DNA from: Pediococcus cellicola
Lineage (GTDB): Bacteria; Bacillota; Bacilli; Lactobacillales; Lactobacillaceae
Direction: 5' to 3'
Length of the DNA: 64,000 nucleotides
NCBI RefSeq assembly: GCF_001438655.1
Contig: NZ_JQBR01000007.1
Location: forward strand, 20,787 to 84,786
Below, piece after piece: positions 17,250-26,698 of this stretch (position 1 is the first letter of the stretch; each line of letters starts with the position of its first letter). The notes beneath the pieces are model-generated. The model was not told the origin of the DNA. It ran no database searches and was given only the letters and a program-made list of their open reading frames with translations. The translations under genes and the position numbers were made by a program.

Positions 17250-17726
17250 TCACTTTTCGATTTCGTCCATTTTTTTATTGATTGCTGCTTGGCGATGCTG
17301 ATTTAATTGGTTAACAATTGTGGCAACCACATAGGTTAATAGGAATGCGCTGAGAAAGGTAATAGCTAATACAGCCACAAAAATGCCAAGCCCATCCTTA
17401 AGATAAAAATTGTTATAGCGCGTATAATTTGTGAATCCATTGAGGATAGTCACAATTAAAGCCACTACAGTACTGACTAGTAAAGGCATATGTTGACCGT
17501 TAGTTGAGATATTTAGACCAACGATTAAATAGCGTACGATCAGATAGGTGCTCGTAATCAGAAATGTGGCCAATTCAATCCAGTATTCATGAAAAGGTCT
17601 GTTGAGTAGTGCAGATTGAATCAAAACAGCTACGCCAAGCAAAGTCATCAAAACAACTAAGGCCTCACTATTAATTTTGCGTTGTTGTGTCAGAATTCTT
17701 TCATCGATAACTGTGTGTTTTTTCAT
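17250..17726 (-). CDS. DUF6773/DUF3796-like four-helix membrane protein
   Basis: A 158-residue protein with a short polar N-terminus (KKHTVIDERILTQQRKINSEA) and four hydrophobic segments, then a charged tail. GGAGG lies 7 nt before ATG 17726, just after the XRE gene stop. XRE plus small multi-helix membrane protein pairs are common in Firmicutes; the membrane partner is often of this general class. The DUF label is tentative and the function unknown. Confidence 0.65.
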   Translation of the reverse strand: MKKHTVIDERILTQQRKINSEALVVLMTLLGVAVLIQSALLNRPFHEYWIELATFLITSTYLIVRYLIVGLNISTNGQHMPLLVSTVVALIVTILNGFTNYTRYNNFYLKDGLGIFVAVLAITFLSAFLLTYVVATIVNQLNQHRQAAINKKMDEIEK

Positions 17727-17728
17727 GA

Positions 17729-17923
17729 TTAATCCTCCCAGAATAAATCGTTTAATGTTTTGTCTAAAGCTTTGCAAATGGCGATACACAATTTTAAAGT
17801 TGGGTTGTATTCTCCTGATTCAATCAAGCCAATTGTTTGGCGCGTGACGCCAACCTTTGAGGCCAGCTTGATTTGGTTGAGTCCTTTTTGAACCCGAGCG
17901 GCTTTCATTTTAGTGTTTTTCAA
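17729..17923 (-). CDS. Small XRE-family helix-turn-helix regulator
   Basis: A 64-residue Cro/CI-type regulator of the YozG-like short class: KAARVQKGLNQIKLASKVGV, then TRQTIGLIESGEYNPTLKLC and ALDKTLNDLFWED. The start is TTG at 17923, with AAGGAT a few bases upstream; ATG 17908 is an alternative. It runs 2 nt ahead of the membrane-protein gene and probably autoregulates the pair. Confidence 0.88.
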   Translation of the reverse strand: MKNTKMKAARVQKGLNQIKLASKVGVTRQTIGLIESGEYNPTLKLCIAICKALDKTLNDLFWED

Positions 17924-18022
17924 ATTTAGTCATCCTTGTGTTGCAATTTATGTATTACACAATGCAAATTATATATTGCATTCGTTTAAAATGCAAGTTA
18001 AAAAGTGAAATCTCGAATTCAA

Positions 18023-18059
18023 ATAAAGCGTTTACAAAACGATTTAATTATGCTAATAT
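18023..18059 (+). promoter_or_regulatory. lac operon 2 promoter with overlapping cre-like site
   Basis: TTTACA (18031-18036), 17 nt, TAATAT (18054-18059). The -35 is again the end of ATAAAGCGTTTACA (18023-18036), identical to operon 1. Confidence 0.65.
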
Positions 18060-18092
18060 GAACTTGCTAAAAGGAAAACAGATATCAAAAGT

Positions 18093-18168
18093 GGATCGTA
18101 ACTATTTAATTAGGCGTAACCACGAATTAACGATAAGGATTATTCTATATCGTTAATTCGTGGTTTTT
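18093..18168 (+). promoter_or_regulatory. LicT-type RAT and overlapping terminator, operon 2
   Basis: The RAT (18093-18121) begins GGATCGTAACT and ends AGGCGTAACC. It overlaps the terminator stem CCACGAATTAACGATA (18120-18135) / TATCGTTAATTCGTGG (18148-18163), with a T-run to 18168. It is almost the same RAT as operon 1, but the terminator stem sequence is different. Confidence 0.88.
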
Positions 18169-18222
18169 CTTTTGTCTCGTTTTAAGCAATCATTTATTTA
18201 CATATAGGAAGGAAGTTATATT

Positions 18223-19965
18223 ATGAATTTTATCATCAGTAGGCTTGAAAAGCATCAAGGCTTTTTTGAAAAAATTTCAAAAAATATTTACTTGATGGCG
18301 ATCAAAGACGGTTTCTTAGCCGCCATGCCAATCATTTTATTTTCAAGTGTCTTCATCCTTTTAGCAAACATTCCAACTTTGATTGGGTTGAAGGTACCAG
18401 TTGACCTAATTAATTGGTTCAACAAAATTTACAACTACACCATGGGCTTTGTAGGTTTTTATGTTTCTGGTACTACCGCCAAAGCTTTGACCGGTTCAAT
18501 GAACCATAAGATGAAAGGTGGCAAATTTATTAATGCCACTTCAACCATGATGGCTTCTATGTGCGGGTTCATGTTACTAGCGATCGGAACAACGAAGAGT
18601 GGGGCTTATCTTGGAACCTACTTCGGAACAGAAGGTATTCTTTCTGCTTTTGTTTCCGCATTTTTAACGGTAAATGTCTATCGTTTCTGTGTGCAACGCG
18701 ACATTACTATTAAGATGCCCAAAGAGGTACCAGGAACTATTTCACAAAACTTCCGTGATATTTTTCCTTTCGCGTTTGCCGTTTTGGGGTGTGCAGTTAT
18801 TGATGTGATTGTCCGTGCCTCTTTACATGTGCCATTTTCAGCATTGATTGCCACTTTAATTCAGCCACTTTTCAAGGGTGCTGATAGTTATGCCGGTTTA
18901 GCCCTCATTGAATTTCTGATTCCAATGTTCTGGTTCTTAGGAATTCACGGACCATCCGTTGTTAAGCCTGCATTTGAAGCGGCTTTATACGGAAATACAA
19001 CAGCTAATTTAGCCCTATTTAAAGGCGGTCATTTTCCAGTTCATGCTTTAACTGAAAACTTTTTAAACTTCGTTGGTGAATTGGGTGGTACTGGGGCAAC
19101 ATTTGTTGTACCAATCATATTTATTTTCCTAATGCGTTCTAAACAATTAAAGGCAATTGGGAAAGCATCTGTCATTCCAGTTATGTTTGCCGTTAATGAA
19201 CCACTGCTTTTCGGAGCACCCATTATTTTAAATCCTTATTTCTTTATTCCATTTGTGTTAACACCAATGGTTAACGTACTTATTGGTAAGTTGTTTATTG
19301 ACTTACTTCATATGAACGGGTTTATGTATATTCTTTCATGGGCCTTACCAGGACCGATTGGGGCCTTTATGGATACAAACTTCCAGCCAATCTCACTACT
19401 TTTAATGGTTATTTTATTAGTCCTTGATACTTTAATTTACTTGCCATTCTGTCGGGCCTTTGACGCAACATTAGTAGCTAAAGAAGCCGAAGTGGATGCT
19501 CAGGATGCTGCTAAAGTACAACCTGCAGTTGAAACAGTTGCCGTTGCTGACACTACTGAAGCACCTGTTGCTACTGAATCAAAACCAGCTGTTGATACAA
19601 ATGTAACTGAATCAACCACGAAAAGACTAGCACGTGAAGTTAAAGTGCTTGTCTTATGTGCGGGTGGTGGGACTAGTGAACAATTAGCCAACGCACTTAC
19701 TAAGGCTGCCAAACAATACGATGAACCAATTGTGGCTAGTGCTGGCGCATACGGATCACATCACGATATTTTGCCAAACTACGATATGGTCGTTTTAGCG
19801 CCCCAAGTACGCACTTATTACGATGATTTGAAGAGTGACACGGATCGATTAGGCATTAAGCTAGTGGCTACAAAAGGTCAACAGTATATTGCGTTAACCC
19901 GGGACCCTGAAAAAGCTATGAACTTTATTATCGAAAATTTACAGGGGACTGATTTTACGAAATAA
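18223..19965 (+). CDS. lacE: PTS lactose-type EIICB permease, operon 2
   Basis: A 580-residue paralogue of the operon 1 permease with the same architecture: an N-terminal EIIC membrane domain with MFAVNEPLLFGAPIILNP, an alanine/threonine-rich linker (about residues 415-470), and an EIIB domain with phosphocysteine Cys479 in VLCAGGGTSEQLAN. It is the first gene of operon 2, directly after the RAT/terminator leader, whereas in operon 1 it is third. Substrate is probably a beta-galactoside or beta-glucoside. Confidence 0.92.
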   Translation: MNFIISRLEKHQGFFEKISKNIYLMAIKDGFLAAMPIILFSSVFILLANIPTLIGLKVPVDLINWFNKIYNYTMGFVGFYVSGTTAKALTGSMNHKMKGGKFINATSTMMASMCGFMLLAIGTTKSGAYLGTYFGTEGILSAFVSAFLTVNVYRFCVQRDITIKMPKEVPGTISQNFRDIFPFAFAVLGCAVIDVIVRASLHVPFSALIATLIQPLFKGADSYAGLALIEFLIPMFWFLGIHGPSVVKPAFEAALYGNTTANLALFKGGHFPVHALTENFLNFVGELGGTGATFVVPIIFIFLMRSKQLKAIGKASVIPVMFAVNEPLLFGAPIILNPYFFIPFVLTPMVNVLIGKLFIDLLHMNGFMYILSWALPGPIGAFMDTNFQPISLLLMVILLVLDTLIYLPFCRAFDATLVAKEAEVDAQDAAKVQPAVETVAVADTTEAPVATESKPAVDTNVTESTTKRLAREVKVLVLCAGGGTSEQLANALTKAAKQYDEPIVASAGAYGSHHDILPNYDMVVLAPQVRTYYDDLKSDTDRLGIKLVATKGQQYIALTRDPEKAMNFIIENLQGTDFTK

Positions 19966-19994
19966 ATAAAAACTTTTTAACAGGAGGTGGGAAA

Positions 19995-20855
19995 ATGCGA
20001 CTGGTTATTCGTTCTGTATACAATAACAATAGTGTTTTAGTTGAGATCGGTGAAAAGAAACAAGCCATTATTTCTGGTAAAGGGATTGGCTTTCGTAAAC
20101 GTCCCGGGGATACCATTTCAGCCACAAGCGCGAATAACATTTTGTATTTAGAAGATGACCGTATCAAGAAACATTTTGCCACATTACTCAAAGATGTGCC
20201 TATTGATATTGTTGTCACAGCTTTTAAGGCCATTGATATGGCTAAGCACACCTATCATTATTCGGTTTTGAACTATATTTACGTCACGTTAACGGATCAT
20301 ATTTTTCAGATGTACAAGCATTTGATGAATGGTAAGTATCAACCTAGTATGGTGCCTGATATTCATGAACGCTACCCCACTGAGTATGCGATTGGTAAAG
20401 CTGTTTTACGTATGATCAATCAAAATCTCAACGTACACTTTCCAGATGCAGAGATTAAAAATATTGCGCTGCATTTTATTAATGCAAAAGGGGTTGATCC
20501 AGAACAAGTCCCAACAGATAATCTCAGTAGTAGTGTGAACCGCATTGTAAAACAAGTGTTTGAAGCATATGATATCAAGCGTAATTTGACGAATCAGAAT
20601 TATTTTGACAGATTGATGATTCATCTGCAGTATTTGGTAGAGCGGGTACAAACAAAATCGTTGGATGATCATACTTTAAATCGAAATATTGAACAAGATT
20701 TTCGGCGGCTTTATCCAAAGTCATATGAAATTTCCGGGAAAATCTGTGATCAACTTGAATCAAGCTTAAGAATCAGTTTAAATGAAAATGAAAGGGTTTA
20801 CTTTATCATTCATATTCAGCGGTTGATTCAGGAAAATGAAAATACAAATGCATGA
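19995..20855 (+). CDS. licT: BglG/LicT-family transcription antiterminator, operon 2
   Basis: A 286-residue antiterminator. It has an N-terminal CAT RNA-binding domain (VIRSVYNNNSVLVEIGEKKQ) and two PRDs with His in LTDHIFQMYKHLM, IKNIALHFINAKG, FDRLMIHLQYLVERV and FIIHIQRL. AGGAGG lies 7 nt before ATG 19995. Being downstream of the leader it regulates, it forms a positive loop, unlike operon 1 where it is the first gene. Because the two RATs are nearly the same, the two proteins may cross-act. Confidence 0.93.
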   Translation: MRLVIRSVYNNNSVLVEIGEKKQAIISGKGIGFRKRPGDTISATSANNILYLEDDRIKKHFATLLKDVPIDIVVTAFKAIDMAKHTYHYSVLNYIYVTLTDHIFQMYKHLMNGKYQPSMVPDIHERYPTEYAIGKAVLRMINQNLNVHFPDAEIKNIALHFINAKGVDPEQVPTDNLSSSVNRIVKQVFEAYDIKRNLTNQNYFDRLMIHLQYLVERVQTKSLDDHTLNRNIEQDFRRLYPKSYEISGKICDQLESSLRISLNENERVYFIIHIQRLIQENENTNA

Positions 20856-20886
20856 CAATTAATTTTTAAGAGTGGAGGATTCATTT

Positions 20887-21240
20887 ATGGCTACTAAAGA
20901 AGAAATTTCAATGACAGGTTTTTCTATCGTTGCATACGCAGGAGATGCGAAAACAGACCTTATTGAGGCCTTACAAGAAGCACGCAAAGGCAATTTTGAT
21001 CACGCCAGAGCTTTAGTGAAAGAAGCAAACGAGTCCATTGTAGATGCTCATAATGAACAAACAAAGTTATTGAGCAAAGAAGCCGGTGGTAGTGACATGG
21101 ACGTGACCTTTATCATGGTACATGGGCAAGACACGTTGATGACCACCATGATGCTCAAAGATGAAGTGACCTTTTTCATTGATGAGTATGAACGTATTCA
21201 CAAAATTGAAAGTCAATTAGGCATTGATTCACCAAAATAA
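20887..21240 (+). CDS. lacF: PTS lactose/cellobiose-type EIIA, operon 2
   Basis: A 117-residue EIIA, strongly similar to the operon 1 copy, with the phosphohistidine in FIMVHGQDTLMTTMM and the NEQTKLLSKEAGG helix. GGAGG precedes ATG 20887 by 7 nt. Donates phosphate to the EIIB domain of the operon 2 permease. Confidence 0.95.
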   Translation: MATKEEISMTGFSIVAYAGDAKTDLIEALQEARKGNFDHARALVKEANESIVDAHNEQTKLLSKEAGGSDMDVTFIMVHGQDTLMTTMMLKDEVTFFIDEYERIHKIESQLGIDSPK

Positions 21241-21257
21241 CGGAGGAAACTAGCAAT

Positions 21258-22679
21258 ATGACATTATTAAAACGGGTTAAATCTTTACCAAAAGACTTTG
21301 TTTGGGGTGGGGCAACGGCTGCTTATCAGGTTGAAGGCGCGACTCAGGTGGATGGAAAAGGTAAAACAATGTGGGATGACTATTTAAAAGCCCAAGGTCG
21401 TTTCTCGCCCGATCCCGCCAGTGATTTTTACCACCTTTATCCAGAAGACATTGAATTGGCCAAATTGTATGGCCTGAATGCCATTCGGTTATCGATTTCT
21501 TGGACACGAATTTTTCCTGAGGGGTATGGCGAGCCCAATAAGTCAGGAGTGGCATATTATCATCGACTGTTTAAATGCTGTCTTGATAATGGCATCACAC
21601 CATATGTATCGTTACATCATTTTGATTCACCCAAAACTCTATTTGACGATGGCGATTGGCTAAATCGAAAAACGATCGATTACTTTGTGACTTATGCGGA
21701 CTTCTGTTTTCAAGAATTTACGGAAGTGAAAAACTGGTTTACCATTAATGAACTCATTTCGCTGGCTTTTTCACAGTATGTTCAAGGGAATTTCCCACCT
21801 AGTCATCATTTCGACGTTACCAGTGCGATTCAAGCAGAGCATAATGAACTAGTGGCACATGCACGAGTTGTCAATTTGTTTAAAGATAAAGGTTATGAAG
21901 GCAGAATCGGCTTGATTCACGTCCTGCAACCTGTATACCCGTATCCCAACACGCCAGAAAATGCGCATGCGGCGGAATGTGAGGATGCCTTTATGAACAC
22001 CTTTTTACTGGATGGCACTTTTAAAGGCGAATATGAACCGGAAACGATGAAATTAGTCAATGAGGTTCTAAAGGCTAATGATGCGCATCTTAACATCGCA
22101 CCTGGAGATATGGCCATTTTGAAAAAAGCGTCTACCCGAAATGATTATTTTGGTATGAATTATTACCAACCTTCATTTGTGGCGGCTTATCATGGCGAGA
22201 GTACCAACACGTTTAATGGCACAGGTGAAAAGGGGACCAGTTCATTTAAGTTTAAAGGTGTTGGACAACACGTTAAGAATCCAGAAATTCCTACAACTGA
22301 TTGGGATTGGAATATTTATCCTAAGGGTCTGTATGATATGCTCAAGCGGGTTAGTGAAACCTATGAAAATTGTAAAACAATCTATATTACCGAAAACGGG
22401 CTTGGCTATAAAGACAACTATGCCGGGGTAGGCAAAGTGATTGATGATGAACCGCGAATTGATTTTATTGATCAACATATTGAAGCACTCCTTAAAGCAC
22501 GCAATGAAGGCGTTGATGTTCAAGGGTACTTCGTGTGGTCCTTGCAAGATCAGTTCTCGTGGGCCAATGGTTATAACAAGCGTTATGGGCTGTTTTACGT
22601 AAACTTTGATACGCAAGCTCGTGAGATTAAAAAGAGCGCACAGTGGTTTAAAGAATTAGCTGACACGATGCCAGATTAA
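21258..22679 (+). CDS. lacG: GH1 6-phospho-beta-galactosidase, operon 2
   Basis: A 473-residue GH1 enzyme closely related to the operon 1 copy. The acid/base Glu is in FTINELIS and the nucleophile Glu in YITENGLGY. The C-terminal GYFVWSLQDQFSWANGYNKR block is unchanged. Differences cluster in the middle of the barrel, where sugar specificity is set, so the two operons may serve different disaccharides. GGAGG precedes the ATG. Confidence 0.92.
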   Translation: MTLLKRVKSLPKDFVWGGATAAYQVEGATQVDGKGKTMWDDYLKAQGRFSPDPASDFYHLYPEDIELAKLYGLNAIRLSISWTRIFPEGYGEPNKSGVAYYHRLFKCCLDNGITPYVSLHHFDSPKTLFDDGDWLNRKTIDYFVTYADFCFQEFTEVKNWFTINELISLAFSQYVQGNFPPSHHFDVTSAIQAEHNELVAHARVVNLFKDKGYEGRIGLIHVLQPVYPYPNTPENAHAAECEDAFMNTFLLDGTFKGEYEPETMKLVNEVLKANDAHLNIAPGDMAILKKASTRNDYFGMNYYQPSFVAAYHGESTNTFNGTGEKGTSSFKFKGVGQHVKNPEIPTTDWDWNIYPKGLYDMLKRVSETYENCKTIYITENGLGYKDNYAGVGKVIDDEPRIDFIDQHIEALLKARNEGVDVQGYFVWSLQDQFSWANGYNKRYGLFYVNFDTQAREIKKSAQWFKELADTMPD

Positions 22680-22700
22680 ACTTGTCTAATTATTTTAAAG

Positions 22701-22749
22701 ATTCCGGTGTTTTCCTTCACATTCTTGTAAAGGGACACTGGAATTTTTT
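22701..22749 (+). terminator. lac operon 2 terminator
   Basis: ATTCCGGTGT (22701-22710) pairs with ACACTGGAAT (22735-22744), followed by TTTTT. Confidence 0.8.
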
Positions 22750-22899
22750 GATGTTCATTAAGAGATGGGCTAAAATTCCTTGGAACGGCACAAATAAAGC
22801 CGATTTGATTTAATCTGAGCTAATTTTTTGTAAATGGTAGCGCTACAGCTAAATATTGACTATAATCAAGTTAAAAGACAGAAGTAAGAGGTAGACCCA

Positions 22900-23364
22900 A
22901 TGCAATATAATAGAATTCTGGTTCCGGTGGATGGCTCAAAAAATGCTGAACTAGCCGTTACAAAGGCCGTTTTTACCGCCAAACGTAACTCGGCACATTT
23001 AGATATTATTTCTATCATTCAAACAAGCCGTTTCTTAGATGTTTATGGGCACATGGGATCCAACACAGACTATTTGGATATCACGTATAAAAGAACTAAA
23101 GAATACGTTGAAATGCTTAAAGAGCGGATTCACGAAAAATATCAATTTGACGATGTTTCGATTTCTGTAGAATCCGGTAACGCTGCTAAAATTATCGCCA
23201 AGATGGCTCCTGAAAGCTTTAACGATGACTTAATTATGATGGGGGCCACTGGTATGAGTGCGCTTCAGCGAACGATGATTGGCTCGGTAGCGGACTATGT
23301 GGTTCGAATGGCCAAATGCGATGTGCTCTTAGTGCGGACTGATTTGTCAAATAAATTACAGTGA
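22900..23364 (+). CDS. Universal stress protein (UspA family)
   Basis: A 154-residue single-domain Usp with ILVPVDGSKNAELAVTKAV at the N-terminus and the ATP-binding loop MMGATGMSALQRTMIGSVADYVVR near the C-terminus, so it is of the nucleotide-binding class. GAGG precedes ATG 22900 by 8 nt. A perfect 10-bp palindrome GTAGCGCTAC lies 54 nt upstream (22837-22846); it is a weak match to cre and could be an operator. Confidence 0.93.
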   Translation: MQYNRILVPVDGSKNAELAVTKAVFTAKRNSAHLDIISIIQTSRFLDVYGHMGSNTDYLDITYKRTKEYVEMLKERIHEKYQFDDVSISVESGNAAKIIAKMAPESFNDDLIMMGATGMSALQRTMIGSVADYVVRMAKCDVLLVRTDLSNKLQ

Positions 23365-23474
23365 TTTGTGTGTTCAAGAAAAAGTACACAACGGTTTTCG
23401 ACGTTCATTGGAAACGGCAACAAAAAGATGCCTTATTGGCTGTGATTACCGAGATCCAAGCGATGGTTAAATAA
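23361..23474 (+). CDS. Possible 37-residue peptide or gene remnant after usp
   Basis: GTG at 23361 overlaps the usp stop codon and opens a frame encoding VICVFKKKYTTVFDVHWKRQ and AMVK at the end. There is no Shine-Dalgarno, so expression would depend on coupling to usp. It could equally be the tail of a decayed gene. No family recognised. Confidence 0.25.
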   Translation: MICVFKKKYTTVFDVHWKRQQKDALLAVITEIQAMVK

Positions 23475-23496
23475 GTATCACTCAGTTTGAAAAGCT

Positions 23497-23540
23497 AAAA
23501 ATCCCCCTAAGGTTGGAAAAACAATCTTAGGGGGATTTTA
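23497..23540. terminator. Bidirectional terminator downstream of usp
   Basis: AAAATCCCCCTAAG (23497-23510) pairs perfectly with CTTAGGGGGATTTT (23526-23539). Confidence 0.88.
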
Positions 23541-23594
23541 TTATAGGAAGTTATTGCTTATTTAAGCTTTAACGAAATATGGGTGCTAGTCATT

Positions 23595-23665
23595 AAAAAA
23601 GGAAATTGAATGATTTGCCCGTTAAAACGTTACAGTTTTTAGCTAAGCGAAAAAATTACCTTTTT
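23595..23665. repeat. Dispersed hairpin repeat, degenerate copy
   Basis: Shares the layout of the 890-1316 elements: an AAAAAAGG arm (about 23596-23603), GAATGATT, the box TTAGCTAAGCGAAAAAA and a closing CCTTTTTT. The inner stem is degraded. No gene is seen from 23475 to 23738. Confidence 0.5.
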
Positions 23666-23670
23666 TCTGA

Positions 23671-23727
23671 TTTTGACTATTAAAGTTCAAAAACAGGAAG
23701 AGACTGGTAGTTTTTCCCAGTCTCTAA
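23671..23727 (-). terminator. pepD terminator in a repeated flank
   Basis: The hairpin AGAGACTGG / CCCAGTCTCT (23703-23727) ends the leftward pepD. The adjoining GACTATTAAAGTTCAAAAACAGG is shared with 31485-31515 and, inverted, with 11951-11972. Confidence 0.7.
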
Positions 23728-23738
23728 GATTTGTAAGT

Positions 23739-25145
23739 TTAATCGTTTAATGTAAATTGTAATTTCATGCGTGGTTCACCCAAAGCTAACATTTGTCCAA
23801 GTAGTTTGTTGGCATTTTTCATAGCCACTGCCGCCATTTGGTCATTAATTGTTTCTAGGTAAAGTTGCACATCATTTTGCTGTAGATAAGTTTTATCAGC
23901 TTGGCTTTGCAAGTTTCGGCAAGCAGCAACTGTGTTTTTTTCAAAGAGATTTTCTTGATCTTCATATAATCCAAAGTCATGATCGCCCATTAACGCTAAG
24001 ACGTTTGTGAGCCAGTACATAGTTGTTGGATCGCATTCTCCAGTAGTTTTTTGGTAGGCGGCTGGGGTGTGCGTGACATTCGCATAAAATGGTACAACGG
24101 CATTAAATGTATTTGGACCAAATGCCAGCCAATGAATGCCCGCAATTTCCGCTGGAACATCGGAACGAATTTGTAAGATGTGTAATTCTTGATTACGGTT
24201 AATACCAATTGGACGGAATTGTTTCTTTTCGGCCTCAGTACCGGTTCCATAAGGATCATAAGGTGTGTTTTGATAATGTGAGCTTAAAACAAACTTCATA
24301 TCTTCAATGCTGATCTTTTTGTTTGTTCGACAAATGAAAGGTAAGTCTTGATCAATTGGTGTTGTCTTAAATTCAGGATTAAAGTATTTTTGACCATACC
24401 AAGCTCGTGGATTGTTATAACGGGTGTCTTTGATTGTGGCACTGCCAAAAATGTGACGTAAGTTTACTTGATCCCGATCTGGATTCAAATGATTCTTTTC
24501 AATTAATTCAGGTAAATCACTTGCAAACAGTGTGTCTTCCGAATCAAAATCGTATTGATCAATATTGAAACGATTAGGTGCGATCACGTAAGCATCATCT
24601 GGAATTCGAATTGCAGCCCAGTGATGTCCACCAATGGATTCAAAGTACCAAACCTCATCCTGATCGGAAAAGGCCATGGCGTTCATTTCATACGTACCAT
24701 ATTTTTCCAAGAGTGCCCCCAAACGTTGAACACCTTCACGAGCAGAGTGGATATACGGTAGTGTGATGGTGGTAATATCTTCTTCGCCAATACCGTTTTC
24801 AACTAACGGGTCTACACCTAAAATTCGAGAATTAGACGTGATGGTTTCCGTTGCAGTCATTGCAACGTTCTCACTGTTGATTCCAGCGCCTGCCCAGATG
24901 CCGTGATCATCGGTAGCATCAGGTGTTGAAGTGTAGCGCAAAGGATTATCAGGAAGTTCAATTTTAACGGGACTCAAGACTGCTTGATAGTGTCTTGGTT
25001 GATCTTCAGGCTTTACGACCACAAATTTTTGTGGGTTAAGTGGGCCAGCCCCGTCTTCGTTACGAGCAATCATGGTGGAACCATCAATGGAAGCTTTTTT
25101 ACCGACTAGAATAGTCGTACAAGAGCCTTTAATACGTTTTGTCAT
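23739..25145 (-). CDS. pepD: C69-family dipeptidase
   Basis: A 468-residue N-terminal-nucleophile (Ntn) dipeptidase of family C69. Cys9 in [14 protein letters not shown] is the expected nucleophile after removal of the preceding residues. [33 protein letters not shown] and [12 protein letters not shown] are family blocks. It cleaves a broad range of dipeptides in the cytoplasm, typical of proteolytic lactic acid bacteria. GAGATGA precedes the start. A terminator separates it from the upstream PTS gene. Confidence 0.95.
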   Translation of the reverse strand: MTKRIKGSCTTILVGKKASIDGSTMIARNEDGAGPLNPQKFVVVKPEDQPRHYQAVLSPVKIELPDNPLRYTSTPDATDDHGIWAGAGINSENVAMTATETITSNSRILGVDPLVENGIGEEDITTITLPYIHSAREGVQRLGALLEKYGTYEMNAMAFSDQDEVWYFESIGGHHWAAIRIPDDAYVIAPNRFNIDQYDFDSEDTLFASDLPELIEKNHLNPDRDQVNLRHIFGSATIKDTRYNNPRAWYGQKYFNPEFKTTPIDQDLPFICRTNKKISIEDMKFVLSSHYQNTPYDPYGTGTEAEKKQFRPIGINRNQELHILQIRSDVPAEIAGIHWLAFGPNTFNAVVPFYANVTHTPAAYQKTTGECDPTTMYWLTNVLALMGDHDFGLYEDQENLFEKNTVAACRNLQSQADKTYLQQNDVQLYLETINDQMAAVAMKNANKLLGQMLALGEPRMKLQFTLND

Positions 25146-25214
25146 TAAAATATCATCTCACTTATCTATTTAGTTTAATTGTAAGATACTTGTGTCAAAA
25201 TTGCGAATGACAAT

Positions 25215-25253
25215 AAAAAAGGGCTGGAAATTTTTCCCAGCCCTTTGTTTTTT
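25215..25253 (-). terminator. Terminator of the PTS EIIC gene
   Basis: AAAAAAGGGCTGG pairs with CCCAGCCCTTT across a short AT loop, giving a T-run for leftward transcription. Confidence 0.85.
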
Positions 25254-25273
25254 GGTAAATGGTGTGAACAGTT

Positions 25274-26638
25274 TTAGTTATTGTCAGCAGCTTCTGCAGC
25301 CTCAACGGCTTGCTCTTTCTTAAGTAAGGTACGGTCATAATGACGAATGAATGGGTACCAAACAAGAAAGGCAACGAAGGCGCAGAAGATTGATAAAACG
25401 GCGCCTTGCCAACTGGCAGTGGCTAAGAAACCACTCAAGCCTACTGGGGTTGGCCAAGGTTGTTGAACAATAATTTTCTTGACGATTCCAGAAGTGACTG
25501 TGAAATAGCCAACGATTCCGGATACTAACGGTGCACAGATAAATGGCACTGCTAACTGGACGTTGTAGACAATTGGAAGTCCAAATAAAATTGGTTCGTT
25601 AATGTTAAAAATAGCTGGGACCAATTCAACCTTACCAATACTGCTAAGCTGCGCTGATTTAGCTCTAAAACTTAGCCAAATCGCCATACCTAAAGTGGCA
25701 CCAGAACCACCAATGATAACGAAGGCATTCATGGGATCGCCGGCAAAAAAGTGATTAGCGCCATGAACATTAGCGGCCATATTAGCCAAAACAATTGGTG
25801 TATAGAAAGAACTCATAATGGTAGCACCATGAATTCCGAACCACCAGAGCAGGTGAATCAAAAAGATAATGACCAAGAATCCCCACCAAGTATCAGCAAT
25901 GCTACTGATAAATGAAAATGGAATATAGAGTACTTTAAAAATATCAGTTCCAAATAAAACCAAAATTAAGTTAATGCCACCTACGACAACAGCAATACAA
26001 AAACCTGGTATTAAGGCACTGAAAGAATTAGAAACCCCTGCTGGTACAGAATCAGGCATTTTAATTTGCCAGTTATGTTTAATGGTGAAGCGGTAGATTT
26101 GAACCGTTATCCACCCCACAACTAAGCCAGTAAAAATTCCGACAGCAGCAATTCGTGTAACTCCACCTGTAGAAACGGCATAGCCACCTCCGATAATGTT
26201 AGCTTTATCTAATGATTGGACAAATTGGACACTGCCATTTTTCCAAACCAATTGAGGTACCGTGATGAACATAGACATTAAGAAAAGCATCAACCCATTT
26301 AGAGGATCAAGATTGAGTTTTTCCTCATCACGGTATATTTTTGTGTAAGTATAAGTGAATGTTCCTGAGAAAACGAGGGCTAAAATACCCATTGTAGAGT
26401 TATAAATAACTTGGAATAAATTAGTGAAACGTCCAATTGTGTCTGCGTACCAAGCGGCAAACCCAGGAATAGGAAAGGCCTGTGGTAGAACAGTTAAAAT
26501 TAGAAACATAGCTCCCACAATAGAGAAGGTGATTACACTGTAACCAGCGGCCATGATTGCACGAACAAAACGAGAACCAGAAAATCTTCCAACAGCGTTG
26601 CTAAACTTATCTTTAAAAGTCATAGATTGATCTGCCAT
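25274..26638 (-). CDS. PTS lactose/cellobiose-family EIIC, stand-alone
   Basis: A 454-residue EIIC permease (CelB-like) with about ten membrane segments, the GFHGATIM-like LLWWFGIHGATIMSSFYTP block and the sugar-site loop IFNINEPILFGLPIVYN. No EIIA or EIIB gene lies beside it, so it must borrow partners, possibly from the lac operons 2.6-13 kb away. GGAGG precedes ATG 26638. A long leader (to about 26990) carries two adjacent cre-like sites and a hairpin, implying strong catabolite control. Confidence 0.92.
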   Translation of the reverse strand: MADQSMTFKDKFSNAVGRFSGSRFVRAIMAAGYSVITFSIVGAMFLILTVLPQAFPIPGFAAWYADTIGRFTNLFQVIYNSTMGILALVFSGTFTYTYTKIYRDEEKLNLDPLNGLMLFLMSMFITVPQLVWKNGSVQFVQSLDKANIIGGGYAVSTGGVTRIAAVGIFTGLVVGWITVQIYRFTIKHNWQIKMPDSVPAGVSNSFSALIPGFCIAVVVGGINLILVLFGTDIFKVLYIPFSFISSIADTWWGFLVIIFLIHLLWWFGIHGATIMSSFYTPIVLANMAANVHGANHFFAGDPMNAFVIIGGSGATLGMAIWLSFRAKSAQLSSIGKVELVPAIFNINEPILFGLPIVYNVQLAVPFICAPLVSGIVGYFTVTSGIVKKIIVQQPWPTPVGLSGFLATASWQGAVLSIFCAFVAFLVWYPFIRHYDRTLLKKEQAVEAAEAADNN

Positions 26639-26662
26639 ATTTTTAACCTCCAATTAGAGTCC

Positions 26663-26698
26663 GAAAAAGCGTGTAATAAATCATTGTGACGCTTTTTC
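26663..26698 (-). promoter_or_regulatory. Hairpin just upstream of the EIIC ribosome site
   Basis: GAAAAAGCGT (26663-26672) and ACGCTTTTTC (26689-26698) are perfect inverted repeats. The hairpin lies 25 nt before the EIIC start and could attenuate transcription or translation. Its arms have the T-rich 3' side of a weak terminator. Confidence 0.4.

Noticed and set aside
22837..22846. GTAGCGCTAC palindrome before usp as a cre site
   Set aside because: Perfect palindrome but poor fit to the cre consensus outside the CG core; kept only as a possible operator in the usp note.
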